This document shows, piece after piece, positions 26,430-35,719 of a stretch of DNA of 64,000 nt. Each line of letters starts with the position of its first letter. Positions within the stretch are counted from its first letter, which is position 1. This DNA is from CAMLQK01 sp035690865 (GTDB taxonomy: Bacteria > Patescibacteriota > Saccharimonadia > Saccharimonadales > UBA4665): assembly GCA_035690865.1 (NCBI GenBank), contig DASSKE010000004.1:62001-126000 (forward strand), read 5' to 3'. Under the pieces are notes generated by a model. It was not told the DNA's origin. It did no database searches and saw only the letters and a program-made list of their open reading frames with translations. A program made the position numbers and the translations under genes.

Positions 26430-27075
26430 GAAAATACACGACCCCGAAGAAGCCGCAACGCTCCTTGCCAGCGCCTTGAATGAGCGTCTGGTGCACGGCA
26501 AGCGGGTATTGTGGTTAGTGTCGGGCGGCTCGGCTGTGAGGTGTGCCGCCGAAGCGCAACGTTTGTTGGCACACACGAGCCACGGCCTGATTGTTATGCA
26601 GGTTGATGAGCGATTTGGCCCTCCTGGCCACCCAGATAGTAATTGGCAAAAGCTCCTCGATGCCGGCTTCTCTTTAAGAGGTGTAAAATGCTATCCCGTG
26701 TTGGCTGGCGCAGGCTTACAAGAAACGGTGGATCGTTACGAAGAACGTTTAGCCGCGGAGCTGGCTGCCGCCGATGAGGTGGTGGCCTTGTTGGGAGTTG
26801 GCGCGGATGGGCACACGGCCGGCATTTTGCCGGACAGCCCGGCGGTTACGGCTACAAGTCTGGTTAAGGCCTATCGTGGCCCCGACTTTGAGCGCATTAC
26901 ATTGACGCCGCCCGCGCTTAAGCGCATTACGTGGGCGCTGGTATATGCTGTGAGTCCGGATAAACAGGAAGTGCTGCATAGTCTGCAACATAGCGCCCCC
27001 GTTGCCAAGCAGCCGATGCAGCTTTTAAAATCAATACCGCACGTAGTTGTCTGCAACACAGAGCTAGAGAGTTAG
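26416..27075 (+). CDS. pgl: 6-phosphogluconolactonase
   Basis: This 219-residue enzyme hydrolyses 6-phosphogluconolactone to 6-phosphogluconate. It shows the family's sugar-phosphate binding loop VSGGSAV near residue 35, VDERFGPP in the middle, and the active-site segment LLGVGADGHTAGILPDSPAV (the family's GxGxDGHTASLFP). Length is slightly short of the usual 230-260. It overlaps the upstream membrane-protein gene by 14 bases and is followed within 20 bases by gnd, so three oxidative pentose phosphate enzymes are coded together. Confidence 0.92.
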   Translation: MLEFKKIHDPEEAATLLASALNERLVHGKRVLWLVSGGSAVRCAAEAQRLLAHTSHGLIVMQVDERFGPPGHPDSNWQKLLDAGFSLRGVKCYPVLAGAGLQETVDRYEERLAAELAAADEVVALLGVGADGHTAGILPDSPAVTATSLVKAYRGPDFERITLTPPALKRITWALVYAVSPDKQEVLHSLQHSAPVAKQPMQLLKSIPHVVVCNTELES

Positions 27076-27092
27076 AAATGGAGGATATATAA

Positions 27093-28034
27093 GTGAAAAT
27101 CGGATTTATTGGTCTTGGAAAAATGGGTATGCAAATGACGCGCCGTTTACAGAGTGCAGGCTTTGAGGTAGTGGCCACCGACCCAAATGCTGATGCGCTT
27201 GAAGAAGCGCATTCCTATGGCATAACTGCCGTGCCTACACGTGACGAAATGGTCAGCCTGCTCCCCGCTCCGGCTGTTATCTGGCTGATGATTCCGGCCC
27301 ACGTTGTACGCGCCGAACTTGAATTGTTAGTGCCATTGCTCGCGCCCGAAAGCATCGTCGTAGACGGCGGCAACAGTGACTTTAGGGACACGCAGCAGAA
27401 CGCTGTTTTGTGCCGCGAACACAATGTAACACTTATGGATGTGGGCACAAGTGGTGGTGTGCACGGTTTGGCGCATGGCTTTTCGATGATGATTGGCGGC
27501 GACGAAATGGCCTACCCGCACATTGAGCCGCTCATTGAAGCACTGGCACAGCCGCACGGCTATCATTACTTTGGCCCCAGTGGTAGTGGGCATTACGTAA
27601 AAATGGTGCACAATGCTATTGAATACGGCGTTATGGAGACCTATGCCGAAGGGTACAGGCTGCTCAAGGAGTCATCTGACTACCCGGCACTCGATTTAGC
27701 AGCTGTAGCCAGTGTTTGGCAACACGGTAGCATCATTTCCAGTAATCTGAACGGCATGACCGCAGAAGTGTTGCGGGCCAATCCTACTCTCGACCAAGTG
27801 GAAGGAATTGTGGCCCACTCCGGCGAAGCTGACTGGGCATTACAGGTGGCTCAAAAGCTCAATATTCCCTTGCCCGCCGTGCAAGTAGCGGTGGATGCCA
27901 GACTGGCCTCTTCGAAGGGACAGATCACGTTTGGTACTAAGCTACAGGCAGCATTGCGGACTGCCTTTGGCGGGCATCCGCTCAATCCGGCTCCCGACGA
28001 CGCTCGTTCGCCAGAATCAGGAGCAGCCGCATGA
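27093..28034 (+). CDS. gnd: 6-phosphogluconate dehydrogenase, short (GndA-type) form
   Basis: This 313-residue enzyme oxidatively decarboxylates 6-phosphogluconate to ribulose 5-phosphate. The dinucleotide site is GFIGLGKMG at the N-terminus. Substrate and catalytic elements are DGGNSDFRDT, GTSGGVHGLAHGFSMMIGGD and GHYVKMVHNAIEYGVM (catalytic Lys and Asn). The length of about 300 residues places it in the short, usually NAD-preferring, branch and not the 470-residue classical one. The start is GTG at 27093 with GGAGG a little upstream. Its end overlaps zwf as ATGA. Confidence 0.93.
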   Translation: MKIGFIGLGKMGMQMTRRLQSAGFEVVATDPNADALEEAHSYGITAVPTRDEMVSLLPAPAVIWLMIPAHVVRAELELLVPLLAPESIVVDGGNSDFRDTQQNAVLCREHNVTLMDVGTSGGVHGLAHGFSMMIGGDEMAYPHIEPLIEALAQPHGYHYFGPSGSGHYVKMVHNAIEYGVMETYAEGYRLLKESSDYPALDLAAVASVWQHGSIISSNLNGMTAEVLRANPTLDQVEGIVAHSGEADWALQVAQKLNIPLPAVQVAVDARLASSKGQITFGTKLQAALRTAFGGHPLNPAPDDARSPESGAAA

Positions 28035-29500
28035 CCCGCAACGTTTTGCGAGAAGTGGCCGAGGCTGGCCCGGCAACCTTGACGATATTTGGTATTACCG
28101 GCGATTTATCGCGTCGCATGATTCTGCCTGCCTTGTACCATCTGGTGCGGCAAAATCTATTGCCCGACTCCTACAAGATTGTGGGAATCTCGCGCCGCAA
28201 AGGAGAAGTGAACACTCTTTTAGACGCTATAAAAAAGTCACTTAAAGCTCGCGGCGAACAGTGTGACGCTAAGGCTCTGCGCAAACTCGGTGATGCGATG
28301 GAGCTTTTGGCGCTCGACAATACTGAGCCAGACAGCTACGAGGCGCTGCGTAAACGGCTTGATGCTATCGAAGACGAGTCGAAGGTATGTATGAACCGCC
28401 TCTTTTACTTGGCCGTGCCTCCGGAGCTATTCCCTACTATCGTGTCTCATTTAGGCACAAACGGCCTGGCAGAATCCTGCCAGCACGGCACCGGCCAGTC
28501 GCGCCTGTTAATAGAAAAGCCCTTCGGAAGCGATTTGGCGTCGGCGAAACACCTTATTAATATGTTACAACGACATTTTGCCGAGGAGCAGCTGTACCGC
28601 ATCGACCACTTTTTGGCTAAAGAGACCGTGCAGAATCTACTAACTTTCCGCTTGCGTAACCCTATCTTTCAAACCATTTGGAACGCATCGGCCATTAACC
28701 GCATTGTGGTGTCGGCAACCGAAACGCTCGATATCGAAGGCCGGGTGGCTTTTTATGAGCAAACCGGCGCTTTGCGCGATATGATTCAGAGCCATGTTTT
28801 GCAAGTGCTGAGCGTTGTTATGATGGAATTGCCGGGGATGCCTTCTGCCAAGCAGATTCACGAAGAAAAAGCGGCACTGCTCGAATCGTTGCGGCCCGCT
28901 ACGGCGAGCGGTGTGGTGCGTGGCCAGTACGAGGGCTATCGGCACGAGGTTAAAAACCCTCACTCGCAGACAGAAACGTTTGTGGCCTTGGAACTCGAGG
29001 CGGCCAACAACCGCTGGCGTGGCGTGCCGATTTTTATGCGCTCCGGCAAAGCGCTACACGAAAAGCTTACCGAGGTCTCTCTGCATTTTAAAGCTCAGGC
29101 CACGGGTAACGATGACAATATTCTGGTATTCAGCTTAGCACCCAACGAGGGTATAACACTGCGTTTGCTGGCCAAAAAACCTGGTTTTGCCGACGCTATG
29201 CAAGATGTAAATATGTCATTTTGCTACAATCGCGACTTTGCCGATGAGCGCCAGCCCAGCGCTTACGAACGTGTACTACTTGACGTTTTTAGGGGTGACC
29301 AAACGCTGTTTGCCTCCAGTCGAGAAGTATTGGCAAGTTGGCGGGTCATAGACGACCTGCTTAAAACATGGCATAGAACCGCGCCACTCCATATGTACCG
29401 CAAGGGTTCTGATGGCCCAGAGGCCGCCCACGAACTCATCTCAAAACATGGCGGAGTGTGGGAGCATGTGGCCAGTAATGTCTGTCAGCCTATGCAATAG
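28031..29500 (+). CDS. zwf: Glucose-6-phosphate 1-dehydrogenase
   Basis: This 489-residue enzyme is the first oxidative pentose phosphate step. The coenzyme site is FGITGDLSRRMILPAL near residue 19 (family GASGDLAKRK). The active site is YRIDHFLAKETVQNLLTFR, with catalytic His. IFMRSGKAL is the C-terminal substrate-lysine region. Length is normal. It starts by ATGA overlap with gnd and ends 51 bases before pgi, which has its own GGAGG. Confidence 0.96.
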   Translation: MTRNVLREVAEAGPATLTIFGITGDLSRRMILPALYHLVRQNLLPDSYKIVGISRRKGEVNTLLDAIKKSLKARGEQCDAKALRKLGDAMELLALDNTEPDSYEALRKRLDAIEDESKVCMNRLFYLAVPPELFPTIVSHLGTNGLAESCQHGTGQSRLLIEKPFGSDLASAKHLINMLQRHFAEEQLYRIDHFLAKETVQNLLTFRLRNPIFQTIWNASAINRIVVSATETLDIEGRVAFYEQTGALRDMIQSHVLQVLSVVMMELPGMPSAKQIHEEKAALLESLRPATASGVVRGQYEGYRHEVKNPHSQTETFVALELEAANNRWRGVPIFMRSGKALHEKLTEVSLHFKAQATGNDDNILVFSLAPNEGITLRLLAKKPGFADAMQDVNMSFCYNRDFADERQPSAYERVLLDVFRGDQTLFASSREVLASWRVIDDLLKTWHRTAPLHMYRKGSDGPEAAHELISKHGGVWEHVASNVCQPMQ

Positions 29501-29551
29501 GCGCTCCAACCCTTATACTGTAACCATAATGCGGAGGAATAGGAGGAACCC

Positions 29552-30859
29552 ATGCTAACATTTCGATACGACCATGCCGGCGTGCCGGAGGCAGCACTGG
29601 CTTCTTCTGCTCCTTCAACAGAAGAGTACACCGCCTACCTTAAAGATGTGCTCCGTAGTGGCCGTTACGAGGCACCCGAAAGTTCACTACTGCTCGCTGA
29701 CGATGAAGCGTTGTTGGCTTCTGTGCAAGAATTGGTACGCGCAAAAGTCACGAGCCGTTTGCGTTTTCATATAGTAGTTGGCATTGGCGGTTCTAATCTG
29801 GGCACAAAAGCGGTTTATGATGCGCTATTGGGCTACCGCGATGTTTTGCAGCCGGCTCACACCCAGCCCCGTCTTTTGTTTGCCGAAACCACCAACCCGG
29901 AGTGGCTTACGCTGGCTGGTGAATTGCTTACTGCCATTACCGATCCGGCAGAAATTTTGATTAGTGTTATCAGCAAATCTGGTGGCACCACCGAAACAAT
30001 GGCAAACTTCGAAATACTTGCGGCGGCTGCCGCTCACCTGCCAAATCTTAATGAGCGTATTGTGGCGATTACAGATGAAGGATCTGAGCTGTGGGACCAA
30101 GCAGCGCAAAAGAGCTTCGCCCGTCTGAGCTTACCCTCTCCAGTGGGTGGCCGTTACAGTGTACTAAGTAGCGTAGGGCTTTTTCCGCTGGCAACAGTCG
30201 GGATTGATATTGCAACTTTGCGCGGCGGCGCGGCAGCAGAGCGTGACCTCTGCTTACGCGACGATTCCCTGAACGCTGCTGCAGTATCCGCGCAGCTTTT
30301 GGCAATTCAAAAAGAGCGTGGCCATACCATTAACGACAACTTCTTTTTTGCCGCGCAGCTTGAATCGCTTGGCAAATGGTATCGCCAGCTCATGGGCGAA
30401 AGCATTGGCAAGGCACAGTCGCTGGATGGTCAAGACGTGCACCAAGGAATAACTCCTACCGTATCACTTGGTTCAACCGATCTGCATTCTGTTGGGCAGT
30501 TATATCTGGGCGGCCCCAAGGACAAGTTTACGACGTTTGTGTCGTGCGTTAATCAGCCTGCCATTGCTCTGCCATCGCAGCGGCTCATGCCCGAACTCGT
30601 ACCGGCGCTACGCGGCAAAACGGCCGCCAATATTACAGAGGCCATTTTGCAGGGGGTACAAATTGCCTACCAAAAAGCCGACCTGCCCTTTATGGAGCTG
30701 CTGCTAGATGCCATTGACGAAGAATCAATCGGAGCCTACCTGCAGTTTAAGATGCTCGAAATGATGTATTTGGGCAAGCTTTTACAAGTCAATAGCTTTG
30801 ACCAGCCCAGCGTTGAGTCATACAAAATTGAAACCAAACGTATTCTAGGGGGAAGTTAG
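29552..30859 (+). CDS. pgi: Glucose-6-phosphate isomerase
   Basis: This 435-residue enzyme interconverts glucose 6-phosphate and fructose 6-phosphate. It has the SIS fold with GIGGSNLGTKAVYDAL, a phosphate loop SVISKSGGTTETM, the PGI signature GGRYSVLSSVGLFPLA, and a C-terminal lysine context VESYKIETK. The length matches the compact bacterial type. Its stop overlaps the GTG of the antiporter as TAGTG, so the transporter is translationally coupled to it. With zwf, pgl and gnd it forms a complete route from fructose 6-phosphate into the oxidative branch. Confidence 0.95.
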   Translation: MLTFRYDHAGVPEAALASSAPSTEEYTAYLKDVLRSGRYEAPESSLLLADDEALLASVQELVRAKVTSRLRFHIVVGIGGSNLGTKAVYDALLGYRDVLQPAHTQPRLLFAETTNPEWLTLAGELLTAITDPAEILISVISKSGGTTETMANFEILAAAAAHLPNLNERIVAITDEGSELWDQAAQKSFARLSLPSPVGGRYSVLSSVGLFPLATVGIDIATLRGGAAAERDLCLRDDSLNAAAVSAQLLAIQKERGHTINDNFFFAAQLESLGKWYRQLMGESIGKAQSLDGQDVHQGITPTVSLGSTDLHSVGQLYLGGPKDKFTTFVSCVNQPAIALPSQRLMPELVPALRGKTAANITEAILQGVQIAYQKADLPFMELLLDAIDEESIGAYLQFKMLEMMYLGKLLQVNSFDQPSVESYKIETKRILGGS

Positions 30860-32541
30860 TGCACGGCGACGCATTTTTACAACTAAGCTTAGTTATTGTG
30901 CTCGCTGCCGTGGTCTCGGTAGCGATGCGATGGCTCAGGCAGCCACTAATTATTGGCTACATTATCACCGGAATCATAGCCGGCCCTTCCTTTTTGAGTC
31001 TTTTGCATGACCGTAGCGCGTTTGACACGTTCAGCGAGATCGGCATTGTGCTGCTGCTGTTTATTATTGGCCTGGAATTAAACGCCCGCGTTGTGCGCCA
31101 GCTCGGTAAAGTGGCTTTTTTTACGGCATTTGTGTCGTTGATACTTATGATGAGCTTGGGCTTTACCGCCGCTACGCTACTACATTTTACAAAAACCGAA
31201 GCGGTGCTTACCGGCTTAGCGCTATTCTTTAGCAGCACCATTATTATTGCCAAAGTTTTGAGTGATAAAAATGAGCTGACCCGCCTGCACGGTCGTATCG
31301 CTGTGGGTGTTATCCTTATTGACGACTTGGTGGCAACCATCGCTCTGCTGTTTGTGGCGGCTAATTCTGGCCATTCGCTGAGCGCCGGTGAGGTTGGCTG
31401 GCTCTTTGCCAAGGGAGCGGCGCTGCTTATCGGCTTTGGTTTTTTGGGCGCCAAAGTGCTTCCGGCGGTCACCCGTTTTGTGGCCTCTTCGCAGGAGCTG
31501 CTCTTTTTGTTCGCTCTCGCTTGGGGCTTTGGTGTAGCTACGCTGGTAAATAAGGCTGGTTTTTCGGTAGAGATTGGTGCATTGTTTGCGGGTGTAACGC
31601 TGGCGCATCTGCCGTATGCACACGAGATTGGGTCACACCTAAAACCGCTACGTAACTTCTTTATTGTGCTGTTCTTTATTACGCTTGGCGAGAATCTTAA
31701 CCTGGGACATCTAGAGTCGGCGCTCGTTCCGGCATTGGTTTTGTCGGCACTGGTTATTATCGCTAAGCCCTTTGCGGTAATGAGCGCTCTTGGGTTCTTG
31801 CGCTATACCAAGCGCACCGGTTTTAAGGCGGCCATTAACTTGTCGCAGATTAGTGAGTTCTCTATTATCCTCATTGTTTTGGCTCAGCAATCAGGTCTGG
31901 TGAGCGAAAAATTGAGCGCTGTAACGACCATCGTAGCTTTTATAACCATCGCCGTTTCGACCTATCTGATGCAATACGACAACAGCCTGTACGCTAAGCT
32001 TGAGAAAGTGTTGCGAATATTTGAACGCCGCGAAACGCGGGAGCACGAGTCTCGTGTTAATACCCATCCGCTCATTTTGTTTGGCTACAAAAAAGGCGGC
32101 CATGAATTTGTTAAAACCTTTCGGGCAATGAAGAAGCCCTTCTTGGTAGTTGATTATAACCCTGACGTCATTGAGCTGCTTGACCGGCTGCATATCGAAT
32201 CGTTGTACGGCGATGCCACAGATGGTGAGTTGCTGGCCGAACTCCATCTGTCTAAAACCAAACTAGCCGTGAGTACTATCACCGATTTTCAGACAAACCG
32301 GACGCTGGTACGGCATTTACATCATCACAACAAAGAAATGGTCATTCTATGCCACGCCGACGACTACAACCAGGCCGCTGAGCTGTATCAACTTGGTGCG
32401 ACGTACGTTATGCTGCCGCATTTTATTGGCAGCGAGCGCATGAGTATGTTCATTCACCGTAACGGCTTGCGTAAGAAGAGCTTTGATATTTATCGCGAAA
32501 AGCATTTTATAGATGCCAAAAAACACATTGCCGGAGCCTAG
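30859..32541 (+). CDS. CPA2-family cation/proton antiporter with RCK (TrkA-N) domain
   Basis: This 560-residue protein has a membrane domain of roughly twelve helices (residues 1-375) containing FSEIGIVLLLFIIGLELNA and the conserved DDLVA pair in the fifth or sixth helix. A cytosolic Rossmann RCK domain starting near HPLILFGYKKGGHEFV follows, with VVDYNPDVIELL and GDATDGELL contacting a nucleotide. KefB/C and related K+/H+ or Na+/H+ antiporters have this layout. The start is GTG overlapping the pgi stop. Its place at the end of a pentose-phosphate operon suggests gating by NAD(P)H or redox state, which is inference. Confidence 0.9.
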   Translation: MHGDAFLQLSLVIVLAAVVSVAMRWLRQPLIIGYIITGIIAGPSFLSLLHDRSAFDTFSEIGIVLLLFIIGLELNARVVRQLGKVAFFTAFVSLILMMSLGFTAATLLHFTKTEAVLTGLALFFSSTIIIAKVLSDKNELTRLHGRIAVGVILIDDLVATIALLFVAANSGHSLSAGEVGWLFAKGAALLIGFGFLGAKVLPAVTRFVASSQELLFLFALAWGFGVATLVNKAGFSVEIGALFAGVTLAHLPYAHEIGSHLKPLRNFFIVLFFITLGENLNLGHLESALVPALVLSALVIIAKPFAVMSALGFLRYTKRTGFKAAINLSQISEFSIILIVLAQQSGLVSEKLSAVTTIVAFITIAVSTYLMQYDNSLYAKLEKVLRIFERRETREHESRVNTHPLILFGYKKGGHEFVKTFRAMKKPFLVVDYNPDVIELLDRLHIESLYGDATDGELLAELHLSKTKLAVSTITDFQTNRTLVRHLHHHNKEMVILCHADDYNQAAELYQLGATYVMLPHFIGSERMSMFIHRNGLRKKSFDIYREKHFIDAKKHIAGA

Positions 32542-32542
32542 C

Positions 32543-33640
32543 ATGGGGGAGCTTTTATACACGCCACCTATCATTGAGCCAGGAAGCGATTTACTCACCC
32601 CTGCCCTAATTCACGATGCAGCCAACAGCATTACGGAGGCTGGCCATCCGGCCGAAGGTTATCCTGGCTTTATTCCTGGCGAAGGGCCCACTCGCTTGTT
32701 TATGCACCCAAGCGAAGTGCATGCCATAACAACTTTTGACGAAACGTATCTGCGTAGCAGCGGCTGTCCGGTAACGATTAACCGTGTCTGTTTGCCTGGC
32801 GGCCATGATGCCGTAAGCCCCGGCCGCAGCGCCTTTTTACACGATGCCGTCGATCTTTTGTATACCCCGCAACCAGATATTGCCACCGGCGGCGAAGAGC
32901 AAGTGCCGGAAGAAGATTTTCAGCAGTATATTGATGCGGGCTATACTGTCTTTGATCAGCACAATCGTCCGATGCCCGGGACGTACGACCGGGTCGTGCA
33001 ACTGTTGGGGTTGCGCAGTAACGGTCGCCCCATAGGTATGCCCACGGGGAACGGTAGTTTTGTAGCTCCAGGAAATCATCCGGCAGTAGATGTATTTGCT
33101 CTCAGGCCGGGTGCATCTGGTAGTCAGGACCTTGCGGTGTTATTGTATGGGCGTCCGCGGAGCGATCAATCTCCGGCAGTTTGGGCACCTCCTGGCGGCT
33201 TTGGAAATGCCAGCGATATCGGCCCTATCTCATCCAGGTACGATGCCAAGCAATCCGCCAAGCGCCATGCCCAAAACCCAGATAAGGCTGGTGAAGCGCT
33301 CAAAGACCTCGACGTGCGACACTTGCGTCATGTGCATACCGAATATGCTATCAGCTCGCACACAACTATAAACGCTAATCTGGTGACGCAGAACTTTTTG
33401 TACCGTGTGCCGTACAGCCGTAGTAATGGCGAGGACACAATGCACGAGGTGCCAACCGGCGAAGCGATACGGGGCGTGGCTTGGATCGCCGTTTCGGCGC
33501 TCATTAAGGCCGATACCGAGATGCGCAAAAAAGCTGCGCGTGGCTCATTCGAGGAGCCGTATATTATGTGGTCGGCCCATATGCGTGGCTTAATTGCAGC
33601 GGTCAATACCTATCGTTCTATGACTAAAAAAAGGAGTTAA
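32543..33640 (+). CDS. Nudix-like protein with degenerate Nudix box
   Basis: This 365-residue protein has an N-terminal domain of about 180 residues that I do not recognise (with FIPGEGPTRLFMHPSEVHAI) and a C-terminal part with a Nudix-like layout: strand VDVFALRPG, then VWAPPGGFGNASD, a long helix, a strand with NANLVTQNFLYRV, GVAWIAVSAL and a final helix. The region that should carry REx2EExGU reads AKQSAKRHAQ and lacks the metal-binding glutamates, so hydrolase activity is doubtful. The start at 32543 is chosen because GGAG lies seven bases upstream. An earlier ATG at 32513 overlaps the antiporter. Confidence 0.5.
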   Translation: MGELLYTPPIIEPGSDLLTPALIHDAANSITEAGHPAEGYPGFIPGEGPTRLFMHPSEVHAITTFDETYLRSSGCPVTINRVCLPGGHDAVSPGRSAFLHDAVDLLYTPQPDIATGGEEQVPEEDFQQYIDAGYTVFDQHNRPMPGTYDRVVQLLGLRSNGRPIGMPTGNGSFVAPGNHPAVDVFALRPGASGSQDLAVLLYGRPRSDQSPAVWAPPGGFGNASDIGPISSRYDAKQSAKRHAQNPDKAGEALKDLDVRHLRHVHTEYAISSHTTINANLVTQNFLYRVPYSRSNGEDTMHEVPTGEAIRGVAWIAVSALIKADTEMRKKAARGSFEEPYIMWSAHMRGLIAAVNTYRSMTKKRS

Positions 33641-33646
33641 TACCAC

Positions 33647-34534
33647 GTGGCCAAACGATTTATTACCCATTCCGAAGATTTTCACACCGACGACGTCTTT
33701 GCGACAGCACTTCTTTTAAGCCTTTTTCCTGATGCCGAGATTATTCGTTCGCGGGACGAGCAAGTGCTGGCCACCGGCGACATCGTGTACGATGTTGGGC
33801 GCATATACGACCCTGGTAAAGGTCGTTTTGACCATCATCAGTTAGGGAGTATGACGCGGCCCAGCGGTATCACTTATTCGGCATTTGGGCTACTCTGGAA
33901 GGAGTATGGCTTACGTTACTGCGAGGACGATCAGGAGCTTTTTGCCATGATCGACGCTAAGCTTGTAGAGCCAATTGACGCAACCGACAATGGCCAACAG
34001 CTTGTAGAGCCAAAATTTGAAGGCGTGCGTCCATTTGTTATAGAAGACGTTATCAGCCAGCTGAATCCGCTTGAGTGGGTAGCCCCAGACGAAACCTATG
34101 ACGCGCAGTTTATGGAGGCAGTAACGCTGGCTACGCGCATTTTAGACCGTACACGCCAAGCTTGCCGTGACAAACTACGCGCTAAGGAATATGTTTTGCA
34201 ACGGTATGCTGCGGCCGAAGATAAGCGCATGATTGTGCTCGACCGCCACGCCTCAATTACTGAGTGCATCGAACGTTGCCCCGAATTATTGTATGTGGTG
34301 TCGCCGCGTGCTGATAAAACCTGGGGTGTGCTGGCTGTTTCGGTGGCTCCCGGCTCGTTTGAAACCCGTCGGCCTTTTCCCAAGGAGTGGCGCGGCCAGC
34401 CGGCTGCTGAGTTGCCCAAACTCACCGGAGTTCCTGATATAACATTTTGTCACACCACAGGCTTTTATGCTGCGGCAAACAGCCGCGAAGGGGCAATTGC
34501 CGTTGCCCAAAAAGCTCTGCCCAAGCCTGCCTAA
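33647..34534 (+). CDS. MYG1/UPF0160 family metal-dependent hydrolase-like protein
   Basis: This 295-residue protein begins with ITHSEDFHTDDVFATALL and continues with YDVGRIYDPGKGRFDHHQ. These are the conserved metal-site elements of the MYG1/UPF0160 family, related to DHH phosphoesterases. Human MYG1 has been described as a 3'-5' RNA exonuclease; bacterial members are less studied. Catalytic Asp/His residues are present. It starts with GTG at 33647 with AAGGAG upstream and is the last gene of the rightward run. It overlaps the end of the next, opposing gene by four bases. Confidence 0.85.
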   Translation: MAKRFITHSEDFHTDDVFATALLLSLFPDAEIIRSRDEQVLATGDIVYDVGRIYDPGKGRFDHHQLGSMTRPSGITYSAFGLLWKEYGLRYCEDDQELFAMIDAKLVEPIDATDNGQQLVEPKFEGVRPFVIEDVISQLNPLEWVAPDETYDAQFMEAVTLATRILDRTRQACRDKLRAKEYVLQRYAAAEDKRMIVLDRHASITECIERCPELLYVVSPRADKTWGVLAVSVAPGSFETRRPFPKEWRGQPAAELPKLTGVPDITFCHTTGFYAAANSREGAIAVAQKALPKPA

Positions 34535-35598
34535 GCACCAACTGATAACACGGCCATGGCATGTACGGCGGTTCGGCCGGGCCTATCGTATATAATGTCT
34601 GGCTTGCGCCGCTGTTCGGGGTTTTCTGGCAGGCGCCAAGCATACAAAAAACCATCGCTGCCACCGCTTAATACACAGCGCTCTCCTTGCAAATCGGCAA
34701 TGTCAACGGTTCTGCTATGAACAGCCCTTTGCTTACCTTTTTCTCGTATAGACGGAATATCAAGCAGCGACTCAGCGAGGTCGGCGACTTCCGCCGGCAA
34801 TACCGAGAGCAGCGATGCGCGCCCTACCGATCCCGACTCGCGGACGGTAGCCAACACTTCTTGCCCCTGTGCGGTCCTTCCGACGGCTATGTTGCGGTAA
34901 AAGCTCTGCTGGTCGTTGGCGTACACGGTTCTTACCAATTCATCGCCGCATATGTAATGTAGAGCGCCCGTTGCATCAGTAGCGTATATGTCGCCATTTT
35001 CACGCTGAGCCAAGCATGGGGCACCAAAAGGACGACGCGCAGTGTAGCGGTAGCTTGGCAGCCATATTTCTTTGCGCGGTGCGTTGCTCTCGGCAATCTC
35101 GCCAAGGTTCCATTTGTATACGACGCCGTTGCTTGCGCCAGCATATAGTTCGTGGCCGGAGGCTACCATGCCAATAGTGCGGACGTCGTCAAGGGCAATG
35201 CCACCGGGTAAAGAAAGTGTTTCCATTGGCTTGCCAGTGCCTGAGTCGAGCCGGCGCAAGCCCAGTGAATAATCGGTATTTTGAGTTATAGAATAGAGCC
35301 ATTGGCCGCGTTTGAGCAGCTGTACTGGCGCAAAAAGTGAGACTTCGCAGTCCTGGCCGGTTAGCACCGCTTGCTTTTCGCTAAACAGCGCCTGTCCGGA
35401 ATTAAGATTCCAGGCCTGCATGCTGTACGTACCCTCCGTACGAACAATTGCCACGAGGTGTGGCGTCTCTTGCTGCATGCCCATAGCTATATCCAGCACT
35501 GGGCCGCCCACCGACAATTCGTGGAGCACTTCGTCAACATCATTCTGAACCAGTATAGTGCCGCGCAAGTCAGCGGTTGCCATGAGTGTTTCGGCCAT
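34531..35598 (-). CDS. Beta-propeller-like protein, function unknown
   Basis: This 355-residue protein is built from repeated short strands with endings such as HELYAGASNGVVYKWNLGE, DIYATDATGALHYI and RCVLSGGSDGFLYAWRLP, which recall WD40/PQQ-type propeller blades. No signal peptide or membrane helix is seen, so it is probably cytosolic. The repeats are irregular, and I cannot assign a partner or reaction. It ends against the MYG1-like gene. Purines (AAGGGG) lie before the ATG. Confidence 0.55.
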   Translation of the reverse strand: MAETLMATADLRGTILVQNDVDEVLHELSVGGPVLDIAMGMQQETPHLVAIVRTEGTYSMQAWNLNSGQALFSEKQAVLTGQDCEVSLFAPVQLLKRGQWLYSITQNTDYSLGLRRLDSGTGKPMETLSLPGGIALDDVRTIGMVASGHELYAGASNGVVYKWNLGEIAESNAPRKEIWLPSYRYTARRPFGAPCLAQRENGDIYATDATGALHYICGDELVRTVYANDQQSFYRNIAVGRTAQGQEVLATVRESGSVGRASLLSVLPAEVADLAESLLDIPSIREKGKQRAVHSRTVDIADLQGERCVLSGGSDGFLYAWRLPENPEQRRKPDIIYDRPGRTAVHAMAVLSVGA

Positions 35599-35642
35599 TG
35601 TTTCCCCTTCTTATATACTTGATCTATTGTACTTTATTTACG

Positions 35643-35669
35643 CAAAAACCGCCCCCATAAAGGAGGCGG
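35643..35669 (-). terminator. Rho-independent terminator, leftward
   Basis: On the minus strand CCGCC (35665-35669) pairs with GGCGG (35649-35653), followed by TTTTT (35644-35648). It ends the transcript of the secreted 176-residue protein. Confidence 0.8.
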
Positions 35670-35719
35670 CTAAGGTGTAAGAGAGTTTTGTAAGGGTGTA
35701 AAATAAGAAGTAAGAGAGC

